64,000 nucleotides of DNA from Sternotherus odoratus (taxonomy: Eukaryota; Chordata; Testudines; Kinosternidae), in the NCBI GenBank assembly GCA_032164245.1, contig JAVMKO010000001.1, forward strand, positions 61,052,892 through 61,116,891, read 5' to 3'. The position numbers and the translations under genes were made by a program. Numbering within the stretch: the stretch's first letter is position 1; the number at the start of each line of letters is the position of its first letter. Below the pieces are notes generated by a model that made no database searches, was not told the DNA's origin, and saw only the letters and a program-made list of their open reading frames with translations. Positions 9,954 through 21,613 of this stretch are shown here, in pieces.

Positions 9954-12439
9954 GGTTAGAAAGACCCTGGAGAATTTAGTTTACTCCACCAGCAGACTGC
10001 CTCCTGCTGTTTCACTCTCACCAATTTCTCCCCATCTCTATTCTCTGCACTGTGCACAGCGTAGGCTTCTATTGACCCAAATGGAGCATTGTTTAAATTA
10101 TGCAGTAAATGCTACAAGAACACTCTCCTTCCTCTCCTTCCCCAGCTTCTTGTTGGTAGGTTAATTGCTAAACATTAGAAAACAGAACTGTACCTAAATT
10201 ATCTGACTATAACACGCATTGTGTCTGATCTGTTTGAAGAGTTTCTGTTTGCTGCTGTGATTAGGTATTTTAATGAGCGCTCCATGAAACCCTGTTTATG
10301 GGGGAAGGGAAAATTGTTGGGGTTTCTTTATTATGCTTGCTGGAACATTATGTGCTCAGTTATCAAATAGCTTTTCTCAGCTGAAGTTTCAATGCTCAAT
10401 TGAAATAAATTAAGCAGAATCCCTGGAAAGTGGCTCATTATTATAATAAAACTTAATTTTAAGACACAAACTATTCTAAACCACAAACATTTTTTTAAAA
10501 AAAAAAAACAGCCCTGCTATCTCCACAAAAGAATCACTAAGTTACAGTACATAAAAATACAAATGCTATGACATAGGGATTATGGAACTCCACAATTTTT
10601 TTTATTATTATTTACTTGTTTGGGTTCAAAAGAAAGCCCCTCTCCTTAATTGTAAGTGTCCTTTTCATTTGTTGCAATATGTTAAATCAGGGATAACTCT
10701 CTAAGGTGCAGCTTGTCATTAACATTAGTGTCCTGTAGGTAACAAAGCTAATCTGTAGCAGTCAATCAACTAAAGACTGACACCACACAGGAAATAAATA
10801 TGGATGGTTTGGCAAGAAGACATTACTGATACATAGATCATAACTTCCTTCTTATTCATGGAACACCAACAGGAGCTTTAAAAAAAACCCCTAAAGTATA
10901 CTGCATTCAATAAATGCATAGCTGTTAATAATGTGTCTTTATAGACTTTATAGACTGTTAAACCAGTGTGGTGAGTTAGTATGTTTGTCTGAAGGGGAAT
11001 GGGAATGACAGATTATGAGTTATAGACTTCCAGGAGTTGTGAGCTACACAGAAAGCCGTTAATATTCATGTAAGAACTATCTGACAGTGGTGAATCATAG
11101 CTGCTTACAAAATCTCAGGTCTACAAGCAGCTACTGCAATCTGCAGTAACAATTTCTGAAAATCTCCCTATCTGAATTTTCTCTTCTTTTTTTTCCTGAG
11201 ATGGAGATCACATTCTCCTAAGGAAATGTCCACGAGAGGAGGACCAAGCATGAAACCTTCACTATGTTCCCTTTACATTTTCCTCTGAGTTCTTTTATTG
11301 GTGGGTGGGGCTTACAGGGGATCAAGGAAATCTTTACAGATATTGAGGGTGTGAATGAGCGGTTTTGGCTTTACAGATAGAAAATCAAGGGTGGGCTTTT
11401 AAATGTTATAAATCAAAGAGCAACAGGATTTGCCCACCTTGTCATCGTGAAAAAGAAGGCAACAGAAGAGCTAGAGGTGACCCCAGTGGTATGGGGCCTG
11501 TGTGTCGTGGAAGATGATGTTATCCACTGTAAGAGACAATTGAGGTAGCCCATTGGATATGGGAGGAAAGATCATAGGCTTGTCTTAGTCATGTTGAGCT
11601 TGAGATGTTTATGAGCCATCCAGAATGAGATGTCAGAGCCCTGCAAGAGGTCAAAGTGCAGGAGATAGATGTGAAATGTCAGCACAAACGTGATGGTCAC
11701 ACACATGGATGGGATGGGAAGAGTTTCTGTATGGAGGAAAATCCAAGGAAAGTGCTGTAGTGTAAGACATGGGCCATGATTAGAACTCTGAAACATCCTA
11801 ATAGAAGAGATGTAGTGAAGAAGGTGTTAGCTAAAAAATAAAATTAGACCCATAGCAATAAAGAACAGAACGCTTAAAGAAGGAAGGTTACCGATTTTAT
11901 CAGAAAATCCCTGCTACTCAAAACTGCTTGGTGGAAAATGTACAGCATGCTGATTTCAAGGGCGATTTGCTAGTAATAGTAACTTTGAGATTTGTTATAC
12001 TTATTAAAGCTGTTTCACCCAGAGTAACTACAGAAAACTTTTGCTTTCTTTAATAGTTTAAGAATAGGGGGAGGGAGATATTTGGCATTGAGCCTGATCT
12101 GAGAGCAGTGTGTATATTATGGAATTATGTGAAAACATTTAGGAGGAAACTTCTGACTCTAGTGATGTGTATATATATAACATTGTAATGTCTATAAGGC
12201 TAAATATTTCAGATATGGCTTCTGTGCAATACACTTCTGTGCGTTATTATTTCTGCATACACAAGATAGAATTAATACATGTATTCCTGATTCATTTACA
12301 ACATTAGAAAATGGATTACAGAACATATGCAGCACTTAATTCTTGGTTAATTTAATGTATGCTTACTGAAGTGGCTTCTTTACACGATAGTGTGGATGCA
12401 TTTATTTGTGCACATGTGAATTGAACTTACTTATTTAGT

Positions 12440-12664
12440 TTACACAAATATCTTGCCTCCAGTAAGCACAGTCTGAGCATTTTTAAAGGCTTTTGACAGA
12501 AGCTCTTCCATAGTTTGGTTGTCTTGTAATTTTCTGGTGCTGCTGATACAGTGATGCTTTTTCTGCTGGGTGAAATTTATAGGAACATTACCCTGCTTTT
12601 CTGGAACACCAAGGTACAATACAGAAGAAACCTGTGAATGAGGTTTCTTGTTTTGCTTTTGCAT
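12440..12664 (-). other. Short open frame of doubtful coding status
   Basis: The 74-codon minus-strand frame is not built from a recognised transposon. Its middle has the unbiased composition and amphipathic look of ordinary protein, for example TMEELLSKAFKNAQTVL. Reading in transcript order, a 'cattcacag|g' acceptor-like site falls near its start. About 35 bp after the stop is AATAAA (12403-12408). It could be a terminal exon, a processed-gene remnant, or chance. The upstream polypyrimidine tract is poor, and I cannot name a homologue. Confidence 0.15.
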
Positions 12665-14252
12665 GTTGTTTAATTTGCTAACTCTACTAATTATGCTATA
12701 ACTCTGTGATACAACTATAGCTAAAATACTGTGCAGACCTTTTTAAATGACACTATCTAGGACCTTTTTTAACTACTTACGGTATGTAAGAAGATAACTT
12801 GTAGCATCAAGATTTCTTAAAAATAATCCACAGCAAAATGAATTGAGACGTCGTGTTGCAGGTTTTCATTGAAGTTAATGCCTGCATTAGTATTCAGGTG
12901 CAACCCATATTAGTGCAGAAGGCCCTATTGGGGGCCGATGAGTGCTTCATCGACAATGTAGCGATAGAGGCAGTGGGGGTGCCCAAGAGAGTGGCCAGTT
13001 GTTCTGCCACTATGTGGATCTACAAGTCAAATCTCCTCTACCCCTGCAGGACCCCAACTGCTACTGCAGCTCATGGGCTGTAGAGCAACTGATATAAGAT
13101 AAAGATTCCTTCTCTTCTATCCTTTCTTAGATGCCTTGTGCAAAGCCCATTTACTCTGAGTTAGTCAGAGGACGGCAGCTTATCTCCACCAGTGGGGGAA
13201 AAAGCATACCCTTGCTAAAAGTTGTTGTTAAGTGGAGGTGATTTCCAGCAAGGCAAGTCTTGCTAACAGAGAACCAGTTGGGTGAATTTTACCGGGAAGT
13301 CATCAAATTAATTTGTTCCATGTTTAAAGTAATCTGTTATTTCTTGCTCATTAATTATGCATAATGTGTAATACTCTGCACTATGCATCTTACCATGTAT
13401 TTGTAATTTTTCCTGTCCGAAACAGTATGTATGTTAATCCATTGTACTTTAGATGCTAGGGTAGCTGATTAATAATTATTATGGTGTTCATAATACCAGG
13501 CCTAGTGAATGTCTAGTTAACTCTGGACACTGGTATTTTTTATGCAGAAAAGTTGTCTTTTTTCCCTACTAATTTTCATTTGTACACTTTAGCCTGATTC
13601 TTAGCAAAAAATGTCATTGATTCCCTGGAGCAAAAAGCTTTTAGGACTTTCTATGTGAAAGGTTGGCCCTTTGTGTGTAACAGAAACCCTAAGTATTAAA
13701 ATGTTGGCTTTCCCCTCATCACTCATTACTCAGCCATCATCATAAGACAGACATTTGCTAAGAGGCTGTCTCATTCATGGCAGGAACTCAGACAAATTAC
13801 TTTAGTCCAAGTGTGTGTGTATACAGGTTTGCTTTACTGTAAAACCCCACCCTTTTAAAACTTCTCTTTATGCAGGCTAATGGAAACGCAACGTTTTCAA
13901 TAGTCCCTACAGTACGTAACACTCGTTATCAGGGAAGGCATTCAGTCCACCCTTAGGTCACATCATTGCTGCTGCCTAAGCTAGCAGATGAGGCTTGCTT
14001 GAGGATAGCACAATATGTGGCATTTCTCCAGAGACTGAGCCTGTCACATCCAACCCACTCTGTGATGCCTTTGAAATTTAAGTACAAAAATATCACCTGC
14101 TTGTGCCAATGTGGCTGTCAAGACAGACAGGTAAATTGTGAATTAAACATACATCTGATGTACAATAGCCTACCAAAGGGAATTCCTATAATGAGCTTGT
14201 TCAAATGCTCCATGCTATTATTTACAGCTGGTATGCGAACATTTGGATACTA

Positions 14253-14275
14253 TATCTATCTATCTATCTATCTAT
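14253..14275. repeat. (TATC)n microsatellite
   Basis: About five to six uninterrupted TATC units. Short but regular. Confidence 0.9.
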
Positions 14276-15472
14276 GGGATGTACACATATTTATTAATAA
14301 AGTTAGGTGATCATGCTCTATTTTATTACAAAAGTTTCCATGACATGAGAGAGTTCAGTAAAATGATGCATCGTGTGTATGTGTAGGGATGTACACATGT
14401 AGCACATTTTTCTGGGAAAAGAATAAACTGGTTAAATTCCATAGTTTTCTTTATGAAATAATCAAAGACTCATCAAGCCATGCTGCAAATTAAACAAAAA
14501 TGTTGACTGATTGCAAATCTGAAACATAAGGCTATTGACTGACTAATAAACAGGATAGCTGGTTTTGGAAGCTCTTAAAAAGTAGCTCTTGGCTATCATT
14601 TTGGCTACTGAAATATATGGAAAACAGTAAGTTGACATACTGACTGGTGCAGCATGTGAACAATGTCCTTCCCAAAACAATAGCTGGAAATTAGACGGTG
14701 TTGTTGTTTTTTATGGATACAGCTGAAAAAGACTATTTACCTCAGGGACTGTTCATGGTCTAGTGATACTCCAGGTTGTAAAAGGGAGGTTGATAATGGC
14801 CTTTAATGTAGCTGAAATAGGATGTAATAGCCCTATATTCAAGGTCACTGTATAATAGAGTTGTTTTCTGAAATGTGCATAATTATCCACATTTCAGTGT
14901 GAGTAACTAGCAAATGTGAACAAAGACCCATGATTTTTGCCTACACTGTTGCTTTCCATTCCCTAATAAGTATTAAATTCATTCTGTGCTACGTGAATTA
15001 ATACTGGATGTCAAAGCTGGGGGGGAGGGGAACCCCCAAGTTTTTGTGTTTATTGTGGAAAGTTACACTGTCAACTGTTTTTGGTTACTGCCAACTCAAA
15101 TACTTAGTTCCAAATAAATATACATCAATAAAGACCATGAAAGACTTTGAAATTGTTGTTGCTGGGTAGATAAATGTGCAGCAATTTATTATCATTTATC
15201 GATATAACAATTAAGTGCTCAAATTTGCTCTTAGAAATCCATTTTATCCCTCTTATTTCCTCTTTTACACATTGCCTATTTTAATCATAGTTTTGTTTAT
15301 TAGCTACCCTAATGTTAGATTTTCTAATTTTGAAAGATTTCTTTTAGACTCAAATGCTGAAACCTTTTCATTTAGTCATATTGGGTTACTTTTTTCCTTA
15401 CTGTTATCCTCCTTGTTCAGAGGTATAAATGCCTTCTAAGGAGCTGCTATTGTATTCTTATGTAGCATCTAT

Positions 15473-15744
15473 GGGCTGATCTTCACTGGGGGGGAGATCG
15501 GCTGTAGATACGCAATTTCTAGTAATAATGTAGCTGAAATCGGCGTATCTACAGCCGACTTACCTGCTGTCCTCACGGGGGCGGCGGCGCGCTCCCCCAC
15601 CGACTCCAGCTTGCACCTTTTGGCAAGCTGGAGTTCTGGAGTCGACGGGGGAGCCGCTGGCGATCGATTTATCACGTCTTGACAAGACGCGATGAATCAA
15701 TCGCCAAAAGATCGATCCCTCACCAGCAGAGTGAAGATAAGCCC
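15473..15744. mobile_element. Harbinger-type MITE, copy 1
   Basis: Termini GGGCTGATCTTCACT and, inverted, GGGCTTATCTTCACT are bounded by the 3-bp direct repeat TAT (15470-15472 and 15745-15747). Two internal hairpins are visible. One is built from gatacgc and gcgtatc (15503-15550). The other is built around gatcgatttatcacgtct and its complement (15662-15705). The same two hairpins occur in reverse order in the 27.2-kb copy, so the two copies face opposite ways. Confidence 0.8.
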
Positions 15745-16076
15745 TATGCCACATCTAAGAATTTTACTTCCTTTACTTATAACTTTTTAAAGCATTTTTG
15801 ACTAGATGCATTGTTTTACTGAACTCACCATGTCATGGAAACTGTTGTGATAAAATAGAGCTTGATCACCTAACTTTAGCATTATTTAATAAATAATTAG
15901 GATCAAATTACTCCCGAGAGAGAATTGATGGTTTTGGCTTTTGCTAATTATTGAATCTGATTTTTGGTTTAAGTGCTAAGAACATATTAAACATGTAGAA
16001 AACGTAGTTTCAAGCTATATTGGCACAGGTCCTGGGCTGTATTTGGAGAGGTTTGTACCAGTCCTCTGGTCTAGTG

Positions 16077-16315
16077 CAGCAGTCTTCAAAGTTTTTCTGC
16101 CATGGCCCCTTTTCACTCTCCTGCCTCTACTCGCGGCCCCCGGGGTATATCCTCAGAAATGCCGCCAAATAGAAAGCTTCTGCTTTCGCGGCGGCATTTT
16201 GGCAGGACAAAAATAGACTGCTTGCGAATTTGGCGGTCTCCCAGGTGGGATCGGTGGCAGCGCTGGGATCTCGCGCACCCCCAGGGGTGCACACACCCCA
16301 CTTTGAAGACCACTG
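16077..16315. mobile_element. hAT MITE, 239 bp
   Basis: A perfect 8-bp duplication gtctagtg lies at 16069-16076 and 16316-16323. Termini are CAGCAGTCTTCAAAGTTT and the inverted ACTTTGAAGACCACTG. The interior is GC-richer than the flanks and includes a small inverted pair, 'aaatgccgcc' with 'ggcggcattt'. Confidence 0.93.
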
Positions 16316-16389
16316 GTCTAGTGGACAGTTATGCAACATTACACTACTGCAAATCATCCCTAGATTGGTGAGTACAAAAGTTGGCCTAA

Positions 16390-17310
16390 AATTAGAACTG
16401 GTTAAAACTTAGAATTTCCATTTTGTAGGGAATTTTCACATTTTCAAAATGTTGTTTTCATTTTGAATCAGAAGAAAAATAAATATTTTTGGAATTTCCT
16501 GAAAAATAGAACTTCTGAAAAAAATCAACTTGGAAAAATATATTTCTGAAAATTTTGAAATGTCAATTCAAAATGTATTTTATTGTTTGTTTATATTTAT
16601 TAGTCTATTTCATTACATCTCATTTGTAAAGCATTTAATATGACATACTACTATATGCCTACTACTATACATTGCTGACATCATATGATGTAATAGTTAA
16701 AATATTCTATTAATTTATTTTCAGGTAAGAACTCAGTGTACTATTAGAGCAACAACTATTTCATTATCTAGAAAAATTATTTCAGGATAATTCAAGAATA
16801 TTGAAAACAGCTGCTGCTCTAATAGTACACTTAGTTTTTATCTGATTTTCTTGTACAAAGTGTCACACTGTTTCATTACAACACTAAACATAAGACTTTG
16901 TTCTAAAAAAAAATACAAAGTTTCAAGCAATACAAAGTAGCAGCTGCACTTAATGTGTATAAAAATAATAAAGAAATATTCCATTATTTTATTTTAATTG
17001 CTATAATATGTCATATTATAATATATCATAGTATGCCCTTTGACTACTATGTCATAAAATGTAAAAATAACATACAAAAGTGAAAAACATTTCAAAACAA
17101 ATTTTTCATTTGAAATGAAATCTCTAAATGTTCCCAAAACAAAGTTTCCAAACATATTTTTGCTATCCAACTATTTGTTTTTGAGGGAAATATTATTGAA
17201 TAGCTATCATTTTTTATTTTTGAAAAAAATAAAAAACCTCTTCAGTTTAGATGAAACAGCATTTTCTATCTGAAAATTGTTTTGATGAAAACTAGCTCTA
17301 CTAAAAACCA
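16390..17310. mobile_element. Long fold-back element, about 0.9 kb
   Basis: Two AT-rich arms are inverted copies around a centre near 16787. The inner arms pair tightly: gtgtactattagagca at 16738-16753 against tgctctaatagtacac at 16815-16830. They continue outward with diverged matches, such as 'atgacatactactat' against 'atagtatgccc...tatgtcat'. The outer ends are 'agaactggttaaaa' on the left and 'gaaaactagctct' on the right. Ends and target duplication are not sharp (ctaaaat versus ctaaaaa). Related termini occur at 26727, 33142 and 42890. Confidence 0.65.
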
Positions 17311-17551
17311 CCTTTCCACCAATCCCCTTTTTCTGAGCTGCACAGAGTGCTCCTTTTTCACAGCCCATGATCTGATGCAAGATATTTTTGCACGTCAGCA
17401 GTGGTTCGAGAAGTGAGGTTACAAGCCCATTCTACTATCCTGAGCCTGTTCAAGAATGACCACAGCAACCATATGAGGTCAAGGCTGGGGAGAGTTTCAT
17501 CCCCTTCCTGTCTAAGGCCACTGGCCTTCTCGTGTTGTTACTAGAACCAGC

Positions 17552-17988
17552 TAGGGCCGGTGACAGGAATTTTGGGGCCCCATACGCGGATCATGCGGGC
17601 CCCCTCCCCCCCCGCCGGTCTCCCGCCACCCGCGGGGGCCCCCTCGGCCGGTCTCCCACCGCCCGCGGGTCCCCCCCTCCGGCCAGTCTCCCACCGCCCG
17701 CGGGCCCCCCCCGGCCGGTCTCCCACTGCCCGTGGGCCCCAACCCCCGCATGCGCTCTGGCCGCGTGGCCCGGCCGGGAGAAGCAAAGGGGGGTGGGGGT
17801 AGGGTGCTGGGGGAGGGGGCTGATGAGTGCTGCAGTGGCTGCCGGCCTGGAGCCGCACCTTGCTGACAGGCCCGGCGACAAGGGGGTACAGCTGCGTACT
17901 GGGCCCGCTCCGGATTTAAGGGGGGCCCCCCCTTAAGTCCGGGGCCCGGTACAGCTGTACCCGTTGTACCCCCCTGTCGCCGGCCCTG
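17552..17988. mobile_element. hAT element with 4-unit minisatellite (family X, copy 1)
   Basis: Termini TAGGGCCGGTGACAGGAATT and the inverted CTGTCGCCGGCCCTG (first base C in copy 2) are flanked by gaaccagc (17544-17551) and gaatcagc (17989-17996), 7 of 8 identical. Between 17610 and 17750 lie four units of a roughly 30-bp CpG-rich repeat, 'ccggtctcccgccgcccgcgggcccc'. The right part shares 'ggcgacaagggggtacagctg' with the second copy at 36767-37473. Confidence 0.93.
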
Positions 17989-17996
17989 GAATCAGC

Positions 17997-18489
17997 AAAT
18001 TACTATTAAGTCATAAATTCAAAATGTTGTATGAAGAAAACTTCCTATAAAATTAAAATCCCCTTTTTCTCTTCCTGTTCTCCAATCTATTTTCCTATAT
18101 CTCAGTGCACCTTCTCAGTCCTTTCCATGGTCTATATTTTCCATCAAAGTAATTTTTCAAATGTTTCCATTAATTTTCAGACACTCTTCTTTTTTGATAT
18201 TTGCTTTTCTCTCTCAACTTTTACCCTCAGTATTTTCTCTTTCCTGTCTCTGTCCCAACTTCTCCTCGCCATTTCTTCCTCTACCCAAGTCCTTATTGGA
18301 TGAGAGCTGGAGCACAGGTCCTGCACCCCTACACCTGCAGATGATGAGAGTGGTGACAGAGTGTATTTGCTTGCGTGTTGCTCCAAATGTGAGTGAGCTG
18401 ATGGCCCTGCATGTAGTTGGCTCGGAAAATCCTGTTGTCTGGAAGGCTAGAACAGTGAAAAATGAGTCTGGACAAATAAAATGTAATTA
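17997..18489. other. Pyrimidine-rich + strand, no gene
   Basis: From 18060 to 18300 the + strand is dominated by C and T runs. No terminal repeats were found. Frames here lack recognisable domains. Confidence 0.5.
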
Positions 18490-18919
18490 CAGTAAACCCT
18501 CGATTTAACGGACCTCGATTTAACGGACTTTGGATGCAACGGACAAAATTTCTGAGCAAGTCTGATGCATCCGAAATCCATTTCTCGCGGGCTGGCTGCC
18601 GGCTCCCGGCTGCCGCCCGGGTCCAGGCAGCGGGCGGACTGGCTGCCGGCTCCCAGCTACCACCGGGGTCCAGGCAGCGGGCGGGCTGGCTGCCGGCTCC
18701 CGGCTGCTGCCCGGGTCCAGGCAGCGGGCGGGCTGGCTGCCGGCTCCCGGCTGCCGCCCGGGTCCAGGCAGCAGGTGGGCTGCGGAGCTGCCGCCCCGAC
18801 CCTGTGGCGGGCGGGCTGCTGCTCCGACAGCTCTTTTTTTTTTATTATTAAATAACGGACTTTTTGATTTAACGGACACCCCCTCGCCCGAATTAGTCCG
18901 TTAAATGGAGGTTTTACTG
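18490..18919. mobile_element. Tigger/pogo-type MITE with 46-bp minisatellite, copy 1
   Basis: Termini CAGTAAACCCTCGATTTAAC and the inverted 'CCGTTAAATGGAGGTTTTACTG' are flanked by TA (18488-18489 and 18920-18921). TA duplication and a CAGT end fit the Tigger/pogo group of Tc1/mariner elements. The centre (about 18588-18780) holds four 46-bp units, each with 'ctggctgccggctcccggct' and 'gtccaggcagcgggc', and is very CpG-rich. A poly-T run precedes the right end. No transposase. Confidence 0.92.
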
Positions 18920-18921
18920 TA

Positions 18922-19436
18922 CATGTTGTCCCACAAATAAGCAGCTGACTTCTACTTTAAAATCCTGGGTACACAGATTAAGTGACGTATGTCAAACCCT
19001 GAGGCTGAAATGAGAATGGACCTTCCACCTCAGTTTCCTTGTTTATGTCACTGAATGGGAGACATGTTCAGCTATGTATGACTATGACTTGTTCAGCTAG
19101 CCAACCACTTTGCTAAAAATTCTTTTTCTGGCCCTACTCAGTAAGTTATATTCCCCGTATTGTATCTTAGAAAGAATGGACCTGGCTTAACTATGTATTT
19201 CCTTTACTCTACATTTTTATGTGGGTCACAACTGTAGTTCACTGGTATTTACAAGAAAACTGAGGCAGGAGAGCATTTCTCTTTTTCAGCCCCAAACTTG
19301 AGACATCAGTCAGCAAATCCAAGATTTCTACAGTCCGGTCAGATCAGGTCAACAGCTTGTCCTTGAGAAAGAAACATACAACATTGTCATTTTGGGCTGG
19401 TTTGAGTACCAAATTTGGATTCAGGTTATTTCTGGA
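18922..19436. other. Unique DNA, nothing recognised
   Basis: AT-rich, without terminal repeats or plausible exons. Confidence 0.5.
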
Positions 19437-19634
19437 CATAAAGCACAGATCACTGGGTCAGGCTGGGGCGCTCCAGCTGCGCTGCCCAGCAAGAGCTCAC
19501 AGCCCCACCACCCAGAGCATTGCACCGGCTGAGCTGAGGCTGTGGGGGAGGGGCCAGGGGCTAGTCTCCCAGGCCAGGATCTCAGGGGCCCTGCAGGAAG
19601 GTAGCCTGTGGGTCATAGTTTGCCCACCTCTTCC
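19437..19634 (+). mobile_element. hAT right-end fragment
   Basis: The stretch from 'ataaagcacagatcactggg' through a GC-rich block to gtcatagtttgcccacctct is the right end of a reptile hAT family. Its left end is seen at 9553. The left end is missing here, so the copy is truncated and no target duplication can be defined. Confidence 0.6.
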
Positions 19635-19639
19635 CTAGC

Positions 19640-20639
19640 AGGTAGTAGCATGTGTGTTTTAAAAAGTTTGGCTTGAAAACACCTAGTCCATTATTCATAC
19701 ACCTGAGTGACTAAAATAGTCTTATGTCGTGAATGTTCCAGTTGTGGCAAACAAATGAAGCAGCTTTCTGAATATGCTTTTCAATATTGTCCACAAATAA
19801 TGCAAGTGAATCCCGTGTTTTCAGATCTTATTGAAGTATGACTTTGTAATATTCTTTATAAATGAATAACCATTAGAATAGAAAGTCAGTCAATAAGAAA
19901 AGCATTGAAAGTAGAATAGGTCAGAAACACAGTTTTGCGTCATACTCTTCCTGTAGGGATATTTTTAATGATTGATATTGCTGTGTGCAATGGTGTTAGC
20001 AGCTGAAAGCCCAGAATGTAGTTTAGTTTGAGTATCTTAACAGATTGTTTCATCAAATGCAGTTCTGCATACTGTTGAAATTATCTTAAGTTTTTTAATT
20101 CATTCCCTGTGTATCTAACAAGTTTACATGATAAATAGCTAAGGAAAACTCATACGGAAGTAGATATAAAAGCACAGCTTTGAAAATACGGATATCCTCA
20201 GTCCTGTCAAAAAATACTCATTCTTCAAAAAGGATTAGAGCTGGAGTTTGCTTTTATGCAAATTAACGATATGTCTAGTTATTCCAGCTGAGATTTATTC
20301 ATGTAAAATTGCGGTTGACGGGAGGCGGATAAAAGTTAATGGAAGGAGGGCTCCCTCTTATTGTGTGTCTCTGTATATGTGTGGGTTCATGTCCAAGACA
20401 GTTCTACCTTGATGTCTTCCAAATGTTTGACATTAAAAATGTCAAAGTAATTAGTGGCACATATGTAATGGCCAGACTACTGAAGATTGGAAAATAGCTC
20501 TTCTTCAATATGTAATGCTTTTAATGGCCATAAATCCAAAGTCTGGAATAGAAAGCAGATACAAACCCTTAAATTAGTTCTATGAAAAAATAAATGAAGT
20601 CACATCACAGTGAAATATTAGATCATATATAAAATTATA
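19640..20639. other. Unique AT-rich DNA
   Basis: I see no repeat, RNA or coding feature that can be supported. Confidence 0.5.
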
Positions 20640-20737
20640 TATAATCATAGAATTCTAGAAATGTAGGGCTGGGAGGGATCTCAGGAAGCCATTAATTCCA
20701 TCCCTCTGCACTGAGGAGTAGACAAGTATACCTAGGC

Positions 20738-20924
20738 CAGGGGTTCTCAAACTGGGGGTCTGCAGATGCTCCCAATGCCGGAGTGATGCCAAGTGGAGCA
20801 CTTCCATTTTCGGTGCTGTTTCAAGTGTTCAATTTGGTGGCATTTCACAGGACACCCCCCGAGGCCGCAGCGTGCAGGGAACAGCAGAAAGGGGTCTCGA
20901 ACTCACAAAGTTTGAGAACCCCTG
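20738..20924. mobile_element. hAT MITE nested in CR1
   Basis: Termini CAGGGGTTCTCAAACT and the inverted AGTTTGAGAACCCCTG are nearly perfect over 16 bases. Flanks are acctaggc (20730-20737) and acctatgc (20925-20932), 7 of 8 identical. It is inserted in the 3' region of the antisense CR1. Confidence 0.93.
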
Positions 20925-21613
20925 ACCTATGCCATCCCTGACAGGTGTTTCTTCAACCTGTTTTTAAAAACCTCCAAGGATAAGGATTCCACAACTTTGT
21001 GTGGAAGCCAATTACAGTCCTTAACTACTCTTACAAAAATGGAGACATTATTCAAGGTGAGGCCTCCCAGTGCTGAATAGAGGGGAAAGTTATCTCCAGT
21101 GTCCTATGTATGAGGCTTCTGTTAATACACTCCAGAATTTTAGCCTTTTTCACAACTGCATCACACTGTTGACTCTCATTCAGTTTGTGGTTCGCTATAA
21201 CTCCAGTTCCATTTCAGCACTATTGCCACCTACCCAGCTGTTCCCCATTTTGTGGTGTGCATTTGATTTTTCCTTCCTAAGTGTAGTACTTTGCACTTAT
21301 TTTTATTGAATTTCATCTTGTTGGTTTCTGACCAATTCTACAAATTGACAAGCTCATTTTGAAGTCCAATCATACCCTCCAAAGTGCTTGCAAACTCTCT
21401 CAGCTTGTTGTCATCTGCAAATGTTATAACCATACTCTCCACTCTACTATTCAAATCATTAACGAAAATATTGAACACTGCCAGACCCAGGACTTACCCT
21501 ACAGGACCCCACTATATACATCCTCTCAGTTTGACAGTGAACTGTTGATAACTAATCTTTCGAGTATGGTCTTTCAACCAGTTGTGCATACATCTTATAG
21601 TAACTTCATCTGA

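Larger units (their letters stand above)
9962..15469. other. Mostly unique, AT-rich, gene-poor DNA
   Basis: This is 5.5 kb with no transposon I can delimit. It holds one TATC microsatellite and one short open frame discussed separately. Around 11330-11800 the wording ('ttgagcttgagatgtttatg', 'catccagaatgagatgtcag') resembles an old amniote repeat that I cannot name. No splice-bounded exon with family homology was recognised. Confidence 0.45.

Noticed and set aside
17532..17936. Proline-rich open frames on both strands
   Set aside because: Generated by the CpG-rich 30-bp array of the hAT element.
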